Notes: a model not told the origin generated them from the sequence alone. Shown: positions 8,709 through 17,400, numbered from the stretch's first letter. The stretch: 47,371 bases of DNA from an uncultured Pseudomonadota bacterium (GCA_937983055.1 CALJLA010000184.1:1-47371); one strand, 5' to 3'. Numbers and translations are program-made.

Positions 8709-9368
8709 ATGACGGCGCGGCCCGGCGGTTTTCGCGCCGTACTGTTCGATTTCGGCGGCGTGATCAGCGAGAGTCCCTTTGTCGCGTTCCGCCAGTTCGA
8801 GCAAGAGCGCGGGCTGCCGGAGGGCTTTCTGCAGCGCGTGAATCGAAGCAACCCCGATGACAACGCCTGGGCCCGGTTTGAACGCAGTGAGCTGGCGCCG
8901 GACGCTTTCGATGCCGCGTTCGAGGCCGAGACGCGCGCGGCCGGACATGCGGTGCGCGGCCTCGATGTGATCGATCTTATCTATGGGCCGATTCGCCCGC
9001 AGATGATCCGCGCGGTGCGCCGGTGCCGGGAACACTTCCTGACCGCCTGCCTGACGAACAACTTCGCCCGTGCCGAACGTCGCGGGCTCGATCGAGTGCC
9101 CGGCCGGGCGCAGGAATGGGCCGAGGCGCTGGCGCTGTTCGATGCAGTCGTCGAGTCTTCCAAAGTCGGGGCGCGCAAGCCGGAACAGCGTTATTTCGAG
9201 TTGGCCTGCCGGCAGCTTGGCGTGGCCCCCCGGGAAGCGGTGTTCCTCGACGACCTCGGCGCCAACCTCAAGCCGGCCCGTGACATGGGCATGCACACCA
9301 TCAAGGTGAACGAGCCGGACGCCGCGCTCGCGGAGCTGGAACAGGTACTGGCAGTACCCCTGCGCTGA
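8709..9368 (+). CDS. HAD-IA family hydrolase (FDFGGV type)
   Basis: A 219-residue haloacid dehalogenase-superfamily protein. Motif I is VLFDFGGVI with nucleophile D14, but the second aspartate of DxD is a glycine (G16). Motif II is the Thr of CLTNNF, motif III the Lys of ARKPEQRYF and motif IV VFLDDLG. The DxGG variant is typical of the branch with the epoxide hydrolase N-terminal domain, ACAD10 and YihX-like phosphatases. The substrate cannot be told; a phosphatase is most likely. It is probably co-transcribed with the TPR gene (7-bp gap) and meets the SDR gene head-on with 6 bp between the stops. Confidence 0.87.
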   Translation: MTARPGGFRAVLFDFGGVISESPFVAFRQFEQERGLPEGFLQRVNRSNPDDNAWARFERSELAPDAFDAAFEAETRAAGHAVRGLDVIDLIYGPIRPQMIRAVRRCREHFLTACLTNNFARAERRGLDRVPGRAQEWAEALALFDAVVESSKVGARKPEQRYFELACRQLGVAPREAVFLDDLGANLKPARDMGMHTIKVNEPDAALAELEQVLAVPLR

Positions 9369-9374
9369 ACCGGC

Positions 9375-10151
9375 TTACTGCGGCGATTGCCGGCGCGGTT
9401 TTCGGGGGGCGCGCGCGAACGCGCGGTCGAACAGCGGCGGCGGCAGCAGACGCATCAGCCGGGCAGCGAGCGCCATCTGCCAAGGCAGCACGTGAAACCG
9501 GCGGCCGCGATCGACCGCCCGCACCATCGCGCGCGCGGCGTGCTCCGCGGTGATCAGGAACGGCATGCGATAGCGGTTCACCGCGGTCATCGGCGTATCG
9601 ATGTAGCCCGGGCACAGCGTCACGACCTGCAACCCGCTGCCGCGCAGTTCGATGCGAAGACTTTCGAGATAGCTGATCGCCGCCGCCTTGGAGGCGCAGT
9701 AGGCGGACGCGCCGGGCATGCCGCGGAACCCCGCGACGCTGGCAACGCCGGCGAGCGTTCCGCGGCCGCGACCATGCATCGGGGCAAGGAACGCCTGGAA
9801 GGTAAGCATCATGCCGACGACGTTCACCGACAGGATCTCGTCGAACACCGCGTTGTCCGCCGCGCTGGCGGTGTCGGTGCCGGCGGACACACCGGCGTTG
9901 GCGATTACGATGTCGGGGCAGCCGGCCTGACCGACGAAATCTCCGGCACACTCGGCGAGGGCGCCGGCGTCACGCACGTCCGCCTCGTACACATGGCTCC
10001 GGACCGGCAGCGACGCCGCCAGCTTGCGCAGCAACTCGCCGCGCCGCGCGATCAGTCCGAGCGTTGCGCCACGGCGCGCATACTCCTCAGCAAGCGCACG
10101 GCCCAGGCCGCTGGACGCACCGGTGATGACCACCTTGAGTGGTTCGGTCAT
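9375..10151 (-). CDS. Short-chain dehydrogenase/reductase
   Basis: A classical SDR of 258 residues. It has the cofactor-binding TGASSGLG, the IANAG motif, the catalytic Ser in SVAGF and the YCASK Tyr-Lys pair, and ends with a basic tail (RAPRKPRRQ). The arginines after the glycine motif (IARR) suggest NADP preference. A stretch near the C-terminus (ALAARLMRLLPPPLFDRAF) could be an amphipathic membrane contact, as in some lipid-acting SDRs. The substrate is unknown. It is last in the minus-strand run and starts 5 bp after the DsbA-like gene, so it is probably in the same operon. Confidence 0.9.
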   Translation of the reverse strand: MTEPLKVVITGASSGLGRALAEEYARRGATLGLIARRGELLRKLAASLPVRSHVYEADVRDAGALAECAGDFVGQAGCPDIVIANAGVSAGTDTASAADNAVFDEILSVNVVGMMLTFQAFLAPMHGRGRGTLAGVASVAGFRGMPGASAYCASKAAAISYLESLRIELRGSGLQVVTLCPGYIDTPMTAVNRYRMPFLITAEHAARAMVRAVDRGRRFHVLPWQMALAARLMRLLPPPLFDRAFARAPRKPRRQSPQ

Positions 10152-10156
10152 CGCGG

Positions 10157-10777
10157 TCAGCGCGATGCGCGCGCCAAGTCGATCATTTCATCGAGCACGG
10201 GGATCAGCCGGGTTATATCGCCGAGCAGCGCACCGGAAGTGAGGAATCTGCCGTCCACCACCAGGGACGGGGTGCTGGTCACTGAGTACGCAATTGTTGC
10301 ATCCCGGGACTGCTGCACCTTGATAAGCACCGCGTCGGACATCAGCACGGTTTCGAACTGCGCGGGATCGATCTGCCGGTTCGCCGCCCATTCGACCAGG
10401 TCCTCGCGCCCCTGGAGCGACTGCTGCCGATGGTGGATGCTGCGGTAGACCTCCTCATGCAGCCGCGGAAGCAGCCCCAGCTCGTGCAATGTGTAATAGA
10501 GCCGTGTGAGCGGGATCCATGCAGTCCTTCGCAAAGCGGGGATGCGGTGGAAATCGACGTCAGGCGGCTTCGACGCCAACCATCGGGACAGGTGCGGCTG
10601 GAAGCGGTCGCAGGCGTCGCAGCCATAGTAGAAGAACTCAATGACTTCGACGCGCGCCGCATCGGGCACCGGCATCGGGCCGATACGCACATAGTCGACC
10701 TGCTCCATCAGGTCGGCCGCGCAGGGCCCGGCTGCCAGGCCCAGCAAGACGCAGGCGGTCCCGAGCAGCCGCCGCAT
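10157..10777 (-). CDS. DsbA-like thiol:disulfide oxidoreductase with CDAC site
   Basis: A 206-residue exported thioredoxin-fold protein. The start at 10777 gives a signal peptide (MRRLLGTACVLLGLAAGPCA); the longer reading overlaps the upstream gene and buries it. The active site is C53-D-A-C56 in place of the usual CPHC, and the cis-proline loop is TSTPSLVV. It aligns along its length with the neighbouring DsbA (the -FFxY-, LxxLYYTLHELG, tail DLAR elements), so a tandem duplication is likely. Asp-Ala between the cysteines should alter the redox potential and substrate range. It sits 10 bp after dsbA and 5 bp before the SDR gene. Confidence 0.88.
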   Translation of the reverse strand: MRRLLGTACVLLGLAAGPCAADLMEQVDYVRIGPMPVPDAARVEVIEFFYYGCDACDRFQPHLSRWLASKPPDVDFHRIPALRRTAWIPLTRLYYTLHELGLLPRLHEEVYRSIHHRQQSLQGREDLVEWAANRQIDPAQFETVLMSDAVLIKVQQSRDATIAYSVTSTPSLVVDGRFLTSGALLGDITRLIPVLDEMIDLARASR

Positions 10778-10787
10778 CGGACGCGCC

Positions 10788-11429
10788 TCAGGCCTTACGG
10801 CGCGCCAGGTCGATAAGCGAGTTGAGCACCTGCTGGAAGCGGCGGACATCCACACCGCCGTTGGCATTGAGCGTCATCGACGGCCCGGTCAGATATTGCC
10901 CGTTGACAGCAACATACGGCGTCCCCGGCACCTTGAAACCGCGCGTCAGCTGGATGGCGCGCTGCACCTTGTTGCCGACGCTGAAAGAGTCGAACGCCGC
11001 TTCGAACTTGCGCGCGTCCGCGCCAGGCTGCTCCGCAACCCAGCGTACGATCGACTCGCGGTCAAAGAGCTTGGCGCCGTCGCGGTGAATTGCTGCGTAG
11101 ACCTTGTCATGCAGGGTGTCGAGCTGCCCGGTTTCCTCAAGCGCGTAGAACAATTTCGCCAGTGGAATCATGCGCTCGTTGAACACCGCGGGCACGTACT
11201 GGAACTCGACGTCGGCCGGCTTTTTCTGCAGCCAGCTTTTCATCACTGGCTCGAAGTCGTAGCAATGCGGGCATGCATAGTTGAAGAATTCCAGCACTTC
11301 GACCTTGGGGCCGGATACCGTTTGCGGCGGATTGATCACCCGGTATTCGCTGCCGGCCTTAGGGGCCGCTTGCGCGAACACCATGCCTGCCAGCACCAGA
11401 CCTGCAGTAAATGCGATTGCGCGTTTCAT
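10788..11429 (-). CDS. dsbA: Thiol:disulfide interchange protein DsbA
   Basis: DsbA puts disulfide bonds into exported proteins in the periplasm. The 213-residue protein has a signal peptide (MKRAIAFTAGLVLAGMVFAQ), the C53-P-H-C56 active site inside a thioredoxin fold, an alpha-helical insert, and the cis-proline GTPYV loop. A GGGGA element precedes the ATG. The tail DLARRKA resembles that of its paralogue just downstream. It is probably one transcript with the SPOR gene upstream (28-bp gap) and the DsbA-like gene downstream. Confidence 0.94.
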   Translation of the reverse strand: MKRAIAFTAGLVLAGMVFAQAAPKAGSEYRVINPPQTVSGPKVEVLEFFNYACPHCYDFEPVMKSWLQKKPADVEFQYVPAVFNERMIPLAKLFYALEETGQLDTLHDKVYAAIHRDGAKLFDRESIVRWVAEQPGADARKFEAAFDSFSVGNKVQRAIQLTRGFKVPGTPYVAVNGQYLTGPSMTLNANGGVDVRRFQQVLNSLIDLARRKA

Positions 11430-11457
11430 GGTTTCCCCGTCCGAATCAATGAGTGCG

Positions 11458-12024
11458 TCACTGCGCGGGATCGCGAACCTTGATCAGGTTCGCCTCGAGC
11501 TGATTGTCCTTCAGAGCCTGCCTGGAGGCCTGGAGTTCATTCTGGTCGGTGAAGGGGCCGACCCGGACTCGGTGCCATATCTTGCCGTCCGGCAGTTGCG
11601 CGGTCTGTATTTTCGACTCGATGCCGGCAAGCGCCAACCGCGCCTTCAGATTATCCGCCTCTGCAGCATTCTGGAACGCCGCCACCTGCAGAAAATAAAT
11701 CTCGCGTGGCGCCGGCGAAGCCTGCCGGCGAAACTCGCGATCGCTGACCGCCTCTTCGGTGCCGGGCAGGATCTTGTAGAAATCGAAACGTGGCTTCTCT
11801 TCCTGCTTTTCCGGCTGGGCCGACGGCTTCTTAGCGGCGACCGGCTGCGATTCCTCCGGCTTGGGCTCCTTCAGCCGGTCCACGAACGGTGAAGGCCCGT
11901 CGTGAATATAAAGCGCCACGCCCAGCGCAAGACACAGACCGAGCAGCAGTCCGATCAGGATGCCCACCCCCATCGGATGGCCGCGTGCAGGCGTTGACCC
12001 GCTGTGCTTGTAGTCCCGGCTCAT
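11458..12024 (-). CDS. SPOR-domain inner-membrane protein (FtsN-like)
   Basis: A 188-residue protein with a short cytoplasmic N-terminus, one transmembrane helix (about 18-40), a charged Glu/Lys/Pro-rich linker (about 48-110) and a C-terminal SPOR domain (about 108-185). SPOR domains bind denuded septal peptidoglycan glycans, so a division or cell-wall role like FtsN is likely; the layout fits FtsN, but the protein is short. The start has no competing upstream codon with better support. It lies 11 bp after argS and upstream of dsbA, an order common in betaproteobacteria. Confidence 0.9.
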   Translation of the reverse strand: MSRDYKHSGSTPARGHPMGVGILIGLLLGLCLALGVALYIHDGPSPFVDRLKEPKPEESQPVAAKKPSAQPEKQEEKPRFDFYKILPGTEEAVSDREFRRQASPAPREIYFLQVAAFQNAAEADNLKARLALAGIESKIQTAQLPDGKIWHRVRVGPFTDQNELQASRQALKDNQLEANLIKVRDPAQ

Positions 12025-12035
12025 CGGCGTCGAGT

Positions 12036-13775
12036 TTACATCGTCTCCGGCGCGCTCACTCCGAGCAGCGCAAGCCCGTTCCGCAGCACCTGGCGTACCG
12101 CCGCCGTCAGCGCTAGCCGCGCGGGCTGCAACGCCGCGTCTTCAACCAGGATCTGCGTGGCGTTGTAATAGCTGTGAAACTGCGAAGCCAGCTCACGCAG
12201 ATAGAACGCAATCACATGGGGCGCGAGTTCACGCGCCGCGATCTCGATCGTCTCCGGGTATTCCAGCAGCTTCTGGAGCAGCGCCAGTTCCTGCGATTCA
12301 ACGAGGGGGGTCGCGTCCGCGTTGACAAGCTCACCAACCGGTCCGCCCCAGCGCTGCAGTACGCTGCAGCAGCGGGCATGCGCGTACTGGATGTAATAGA
12401 CGGGATTCTCGTTGCTGCGCGATTTCGCCAGGTCGAGGTCGAAATCAAGGTGTTGATCGCTCTTGCGCAGCACGTAGAAGAAGCGGGCCGCGTCATTGCC
12501 GACCTCATTGCGCAGCGCTCTCAGGGTGACGAATTCGCCCGCCCGGGTCGACATCGACATCTTCTTGCCCTCGCGGTAGAGCACCGCGAACTGAACCAGC
12601 GCCACTTCGAGGCGCCCGGGCTCCAGCCCCAGCGCCTCCAGCGCGCCCCGCACCCTCGGGATGTATCCATGATGATCGGCGCCCCAGACGTCGATCACCC
12701 GCTCGAAACCGCGCTCGAACTTGTTCAGGTGATAGGCAATGTCGGAAGCGAAATAGGTGTACTGCCCGTTCTCACGCTGGACCACCCGGTCCTTTTCGTC
12801 CCCGAACGTCGAAGATCGGAACCAGCGCGCGCCGTCCTGCTCGTACAGATGCCCCTTGTCGGCAAGGAGGTCGACAGCCCTTTGCACCAGGCCGGCGGAA
12901 AACAGCGACTTTTCCGAGTACCAGACGTCGAAAGTCACGCCGAACTCGAGCAGGTCGTTGCGGCAGTCGCCGAGTTGCTCGTTCAGCGCGAAGTCATGCA
13001 CGTAGTCGTAATCGGGGCCGAGTATTCGCTTTGCGTTGGCGATGAGCGCATCCAGGTGCTCTTCGGGGTCGGCATCGACCGGCGGCACGTCGCGGAACAG
13101 CAGGTCGGGTGAATGCACGTAGCGCGGCCCGTGCGCCTTGCGAATCGCGTCGGCCATTTCGCGCACGTATCCGCCCTGGTAAGCATTGGGCGGGAAGGCG
13201 ATCGGCTGCGCGCAGCTTTCGAGATATCGCAACCAGGTCGACAGCGCAAGAATGTCCATCTGGCGCCCGGCGTCGTTGATGTAATACTCGCGCGATACCG
13301 CGTATCCAGCCGCGTCGAGCACGTTGGCAAGGCTCGCCCCGTAGGCGGCGCCGCGGCCATGCCCGACGTGCAGCGGGCCGGTGGGGTTGGCAGAAACGAA
13401 CTCCACCTGAAGCCGCGTCCCGGCGCCCATGGCAATGCGTCCGTAGTCCGGCCCGGCCGCCAGCACCCGCCTTGCAACCTGCTGCTTCGCCGTTGGCTTC
13501 AGGTAGAGATTGATGAATCCGGCGCCGGCTACCTCGGCCTTGTCCAGCCAGTCCGACCCGGGGAGCGCGCGTGCGAGCGTCAGCGCGATGTCGCGAGGGT
13601 TACGCTTGAGCGGTTTCGCGAGCTGCAGCGCGACGTTGGTGGCGTAGTCACCATGATCGGACGACTTGGGTCGTTCCAGCGAAATCGCCGGCTTGGGCGC
13701 TTCGGGCAGCGCGTCGTCCAGCGCGGCGCTCAGCAGTTCGATCAGATGAGCGCGCAAATCAGGAGCTGCGGACAT
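12036..13775 (-). CDS. argS: Arginyl-tRNA synthetase
   Basis: ArgRS charges tRNA-Arg. The 579-residue protein has the N-terminal Add-1 domain (about 1-100), the HIGH-type signature NPTGPLHVGHGRGA, the Rossmann catalytic core, a degenerate KMSKS (KKMSMSTR) and a DALR anticodon-binding C-terminus containing YIQYAHARCCSVL and ending LRNGLALLGVSAPETM. Length is normal for the family. It begins 60 bp downstream of priA, and a TATAAT at 13805-13810 suggests an extra promoter for it. Confidence 0.97.
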   Translation of the reverse strand: MSAAPDLRAHLIELLSAALDDALPEAPKPAISLERPKSSDHGDYATNVALQLAKPLKRNPRDIALTLARALPGSDWLDKAEVAGAGFINLYLKPTAKQQVARRVLAAGPDYGRIAMGAGTRLQVEFVSANPTGPLHVGHGRGAAYGASLANVLDAAGYAVSREYYINDAGRQMDILALSTWLRYLESCAQPIAFPPNAYQGGYVREMADAIRKAHGPRYVHSPDLLFRDVPPVDADPEEHLDALIANAKRILGPDYDYVHDFALNEQLGDCRNDLLEFGVTFDVWYSEKSLFSAGLVQRAVDLLADKGHLYEQDGARWFRSSTFGDEKDRVVQRENGQYTYFASDIAYHLNKFERGFERVIDVWGADHHGYIPRVRGALEALGLEPGRLEVALVQFAVLYREGKKMSMSTRAGEFVTLRALRNEVGNDAARFFYVLRKSDQHLDFDLDLAKSRSNENPVYYIQYAHARCCSVLQRWGGPVGELVNADATPLVESQELALLQKLLEYPETIEIAARELAPHVIAFYLRELASQFHSYYNATQILVEDAALQPARLALTAAVRQVLRNGLALLGVSAPETM

Positions 13776-13804
13776 GCGAAAAACCGGTGCATGGGAAAGG
13801 CGCG

Positions 13805-13810
13805 ATTATA
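13805..13810 (-). promoter_or_regulatory. Candidate -10 box for argS
   Basis: A perfect TATAAT on the minus strand 30 nt before the argS ATG, in the short gap after priA. The -35 region at 17-18 nt spacing is GC-rich and poor, so this is only a candidate. Confidence 0.4.
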
Positions 13811-13835
13811 TCGGCTCGCCCTCGCCGTTCCGCGT

Positions 13836-16034
13836 TTACAGCTCGACCGGGTCGACATCGAGAAACCATCGCACGCGCGGGGCCTTGCGCCGGGTGAGGA
13901 GGGGATGCCAGGCGGCGAGGAATCGCTTCAGGGCGGGACGCGACCGCGCCTGCACGAGCAACTGCCCGCGCCAGTGCCCGGCGATGCGCGCCACCGGGGC
14001 CGGCACGGGATCGTAGACCTCGACGCCGTCGGCATGCGCGTGCGCGTCGCGGGCCGCAATCGCGAGAAACTGGTCGACATCGCGCTGATCGTGGGCCTGG
14101 GCCCGCAACAGCGCCTGGTAGGCGTAGGGCGGAAACTCTGCATGCCGGCGCTCGGCAAGCAGCAGCCGAGCAAACCGGTCGAAGTCCTGGTCGGCGAGCG
14201 CCGCATACAGCGGGTGCGTGGGAAACTCGGTCTGCACCACCACTTCCCCGGCCAGCTCTGCCCGGCCCGCCCGCCCGGCGACCTGCATTAACTGCTGGAA
14301 CAGCCGCTCGGTCGCGCGAAAGTCGCTGCTGAACAGCCCATGGTCGGCACCGACCACGCCCACCAGTGTCAACCGGGGAAAGTCATGCCCTTTGCCCAGC
14401 ATCTGGGTGCCTACAAGCAGGTCTACGGCCCCCGCGTGGATGCGCTCGCGCATGTCGGCAAACGCGCCCCTGCGCCGGGTGCTGTCGCTGTCGACCCTGA
14501 GTACCCGCGCCGCCGGGAAGCGCGCCACCAGTGCCTCCTCCACGCGCTGCGTGCCTTGGCCGACGCCGTGCAGATCCTGGTTGCCGCAACTGGGGCAGCG
14601 ACTGGCAATTCGTTCCTGGTGGCCGCAATAGTGACAGCGCAGGCGCTGCGCCTTCAGGTGCAGGGTGAGGCGGGCTGCGCAGCGCCCGCATTCGGCCATC
14701 CAGCCGCATGCGCTGCAGAACAGCACCGGGGCGTAGCCGCGGCGGTTGATGAATACCAGGCTTTGCTCGCCGCGCCCCAACCTGGCGTCGATCGCCGATA
14801 GCAGTTCGCTTGAAAGGCCCTGCTCCAGTGGCATGCCGCGCACATCAACGGTTCGCACCAATGGCGCCGCCGCTCTTGGCCTGGCGCGCAGATGCAGATG
14901 CCCGTAGCGCCCGGCAAGGGCATTGGCGTAGCTCTCCAGCGAGGGCGTCGCCGACCCCAGCACGATCGGCACCTGATGCTGCCGCGCCAGGTAAATCGCC
15001 ATGTCGCGGGCGTGGTAGCGCAACCCCTCTTGCTGCTTGAAGGAGGGGTCGTGCTCCTCGTCCACCACCACCAGCGCAAGTCTCGGCAGCGGTGTGAATA
15101 CCGCCAGGCGGGTGCCGAGCACGATGTCGGCGGCTCCGGCACGGGCCCGCTCCCAGCGCCTGAGCCGCTCGCCTTCGGCCAGGCCGCTGTGCAGGCTGAC
15201 AATGCCAAGCTCGGGCAGACGCGCGGCAAAGCGAGCCTCGAGCTGCGGGGTGAGATTGATCTCCGGCACCAGCAGCAGAGTCTGACCGCCAGCAGCCGCA
15301 GCCTCCGCAATCAGGGCCTGATACACCTCGGTCTTGCCGCTGCCGGTGACCCCCTGAAGGAGCGACGCGCGATATCCCGGGGTTCGCAGGTCAATGCTGC
15401 GGACGACCTCTTCCTGTTCAGGCGTGAGCGGAGCCACCGGCAACGGTGGTGCTGGCGACACGCCCTGCGTTGGCGCAGAGGGGTCGATCGGCTCGCGCGT
15501 GACCCATCCCTGATCCAGCCATTGCTTGAGCAGGCGGGTGGCATCCCGATAGACGAGCCGCGCCTGCACGGTGTCGACCAGTTCATGGGTTGTCAGCAAC
15601 GCCAGCAAACGCCGGGCGCCGGCCGCCCGGGCCGGCACGGCGGCAGCACTCTGGGACCGGCCGAGAGCGGTGAGCCGGTAACCCCACAGGCGCGGGCGCG
15701 AACCGCGACCTGGCCTGCGCAACATCGTCGGCAGAATCGTCGCCAGCGTTGGTCCCAGCGGGTAGCGGTAGTAGTCGGCACAAAAGCGCGCCAGCGCCAA
15801 GGTCTGCGCCGGCAATGGGGCCACTTCCAGCACGCGTTCCACCGGCTTCACCCGGTCCGCCGCCACCTCACTGCGTTCCTGGCACTCCACCACCACGCCG
15901 ACCGCGCGACGGCGGCCGAACGGCACCTCGACCAGGCTGCCCGGTGCAGGTGACGGCGTGCCGCACGCATAGTCGAACAGCGTGTCGATCGGTACGTCCA
16001 GCGCAATGCGCGCGATGCTGGGTGTTCTGGGCAC
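13836..16034 (-). CDS. priA: Primosomal protein N' (replication restart helicase)
   Basis: PriA recognises stalled forks and reloads the replisome. The 732-residue protein begins with a 3'-DNA-binding domain (LFDYA), then the Walker A GVTGSGKT (about 229-236), Walker B VVDEEHD, the SATPS motif, an eight-cysteine zinc-binding region (CSACGWMAECGRCAARL, then CHYC and CPSC), and the GTQMLGKGHDF helicase motif. The start is a GTG at 16034 with no clear ribosome binding site; no ATG lies in frame nearby. The 304-bp region upstream carries two DnaA-box matches (see there). It lies between hemE and argS. Confidence 0.95.
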   Translation of the reverse strand: MPRTPSIARIALDVPIDTLFDYACGTPSPAPGSLVEVPFGRRRAVGVVVECQERSEVAADRVKPVERVLEVAPLPAQTLALARFCADYYRYPLGPTLATILPTMLRRPGRGSRPRLWGYRLTALGRSQSAAAVPARAAGARRLLALLTTHELVDTVQARLVYRDATRLLKQWLDQGWVTREPIDPSAPTQGVSPAPPLPVAPLTPEQEEVVRSIDLRTPGYRASLLQGVTGSGKTEVYQALIAEAAAAGGQTLLLVPEINLTPQLEARFAARLPELGIVSLHSGLAEGERLRRWERARAGAADIVLGTRLAVFTPLPRLALVVVDEEHDPSFKQQEGLRYHARDMAIYLARQHQVPIVLGSATPSLESYANALAGRYGHLHLRARPRAAAPLVRTVDVRGMPLEQGLSSELLSAIDARLGRGEQSLVFINRRGYAPVLFCSACGWMAECGRCAARLTLHLKAQRLRCHYCGHQERIASRCPSCGNQDLHGVGQGTQRVEEALVARFPAARVLRVDSDSTRRRGAFADMRERIHAGAVDLLVGTQMLGKGHDFPRLTLVGVVGADHGLFSSDFRATERLFQQLMQVAGRAGRAELAGEVVVQTEFPTHPLYAALADQDFDRFARLLLAERRHAEFPPYAYQALLRAQAHDQRDVDQFLAIAARDAHAHADGVEVYDPVPAPVARIAGHWRGQLLVQARSRPALKRFLAAWHPLLTRRKAPRVRWFLDVDPVEL

Positions 16035-16118
16035 GTGTGCCGACAGGCCGGTTCAGCTGACAGGCGGATTGTCGCCTAAGCGGTCACGCTGTCCGCGCGC
16101 CGGCACCTGGAATCGTCT

Positions 16119-16127
16119 TGTGGATAA
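16119..16127 (-). promoter_or_regulatory. DnaA box, perfect TTATCCACA
   Basis: Read on the minus strand this is the exact R1-type DnaA box TTATCCACA, about 85 bp upstream of the priA start. DnaA binding is inferred from sequence alone. Confidence 0.5.
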
Positions 16128-16252
16128 AGCTGTTGATGAAAACTGCCTGCCGCCCACTCTTGACAAACCCGCAATGCCGCGCCGGGGCTGGGATTCGCTG
16201 CTGCGCCCCAAAATAGCTTAGATATTTCAGCCCCTTGCGCTCGAGGTATGCG

Positions 16253-16276
16253 AAACCCAGCGTCCTTACTGGGTTT
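16253..16276 (-). repeat. Inverted repeat downstream of hemE
   Basis: AAACCCAG (16253-16260) and CTGGGTTT (16269-16276) form a perfect 8-bp stem around an 8-nt loop, 63 bp past the hemE stop. No T-run follows on the minus strand, so it is a weak candidate terminator or a protein-binding palindrome. Confidence 0.4.
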
Positions 16277-16297
16277 GCGGGCAGCGTCACAGGAAAC

Positions 16298-16306
16298 TGT
16301 GCATAA
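16298..16306 (-). promoter_or_regulatory. DnaA box, TTATGCACA
   Basis: On the minus strand this reads TTATGCACA, which fits the relaxed DnaA-box consensus TTWTNCACA. It has the same orientation as the perfect box at 16119-16127 and lies about 170 bp from it. Confidence 0.4.
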
Positions 16307-16338
16307 ATACTGGAAATTCGACCAGGGTCGGCCGCGGT

Positions 16339-17400
16339 CTAGTGGTAGCGCGGACTCTCGCCGCGCACCGCGTGAACCAAGGCCGCGACGTGTTCGGGCG
16401 GCGTATGCTGCGACACCCCATGCCCCAGGTTGAAGATGTGCCCCGGGCCCGCGCCATAGCTTTCGAGCACGGCGATCGCTTCACGCCGGATCGCTTCCGG
16501 GGTCGTGAGCAGAATCGCCGGATCGAGGTTGCCCTGAAGGGCGACTCGCTTGCCGACCCGCGCCCTCGCCTTGCCGAGATCAAGCGTCCAGTCGATTCCC
16601 AGCGCGTCGGCGCCAGAGTCGGCGAGCATCTCGAGCCATTGCCCGCCCCCCTTGGTAAACACGATGCGCGGCACGATTTGCCCGTCATGCGACCGCGTCA
16701 ACTGGGCGCATACGCGTGCAAGGTAGGCCAGCGAGAACTCATGGAACGCGTTTTCCGCCAGTACGCCGCCCCAGGTATCGAACAGCATGACGGCTTGGGC
16801 CCCGGCAGCGATCTGGGCGTTTAGATAGGCCGTAACTGCTTTCGCGTTGATATCAAGGATGTGATGCAGCAGATCGGGACGCGCGTAAAGCATGCGCTTG
16901 ACTTCATGAAACTCGGTGCCACCCCGTCCTTCGATCATGTAGCAGGCAAGGGTGAATGGACTGCCCGAGAAGCCAATCAGTGGAACTTCGCCGGACAGGG
17001 CGCGCCGGAGCTGGGAGACCGTATCGAGCACATAGCGCAGGTGCACGCCGGGATCCGGCGCCTCGAGATTTCGGATCTCCCATTCGTCACGCAGCGGCCG
17101 CTCGAATCGCGGCCCTTCGCCCTCGGCAAAATACAGTCCGAGCCCCATCGCGTCCGGCACGGTCAAAATGTCCGAGAACAGGATCGCCGCATCGAGCGGG
17201 AATCTCGACAGGGGTTGCAGCGTGACCTCGGTCGCAAGGTCCGGGTTGCGGCACAAGTCCAGAAAGCTGCCCGCGCGCGCGCGCGTCTGGTTGTACTCCG
17301 GCAGGTAACGTCCCGCCTGACGCATGATCCACACCGGCGTATACGGCGTGGACTCGCGCATGAGCGCGCGCAGCAGCGTATCGTTCTTGAGCCGATTCAT
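16339..17400 (-). CDS. hemE: Uroporphyrinogen III decarboxylase
   Basis: HemE decarboxylates the four acetate side chains of uroporphyrinogen III to give coproporphyrinogen III in haem synthesis. The 353-residue protein shows the N-terminal signature PVWIMRQAGRYLPEY, the ILFSDIL active-site aspartate segment, GFSGSPFTLACYM and the C-terminal FNLGHGVSQHTPPEHV. Length matches the family. It starts 58 bp downstream of gltD and lies 304 bp upstream of priA, all on one strand. Confidence 0.97.
   Translation of the reverse strand: MNRLKNDTLLRALMRESTPYTPVWIMRQAGRYLPEYNQTRARAGSFLDLCRNPDLATEVTLQPLSRFPLDAAILFSDILTVPDAMGLGLYFAEGEGPRFERPLRDEWEIRNLEAPDPGVHLRYVLDTVSQLRRALSGEVPLIGFSGSPFTLACYMIEGRGGTEFHEVKRMLYARPDLLHHILDINAKAVTAYLNAQIAAGAQAVMLFDTWGGVLAENAFHEFSLAYLARVCAQLTRSHDGQIVPRIVFTKGGGQWLEMLADSGADALGIDWTLDLGKARARVGKRVALQGNLDPAILLTTPEAIRREAIAVLESYGAGPGHIFNLGHGVSQHTPPEHVAALVHAVRGESPRYH

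Larger units (their letters stand above)
16035..16338. other. Intergenic region between hemE and priA
   Basis: This 304-bp gap holds the 3' flank of hemE and the upstream region of priA. It contains two DnaA-box matches (16119-16127 and 16298-16306), an AT-rich patch between them (about 16208-16229) and a hairpin (16253-16276). A 68-codon frame on the minus strand (16084-16290) has no ribosome binding site and no recognisable product, so I do not call it a gene. I see no clear sigma-70 promoter for priA. Confidence 0.6.

Noticed and set aside
16084..16290. 68-codon frame between priA and hemE
   Set aside because: GTG start with no ribosome binding site, no homology I recognise, and it spans the DnaA-box and hairpin elements.
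16335..16370. tRNA D-arm-like string (AGTGGTAGC) near the hemE end
   Set aside because: It is hemE coding sequence read backwards (the last codons and stop); no acceptor stem or T-loop is present.
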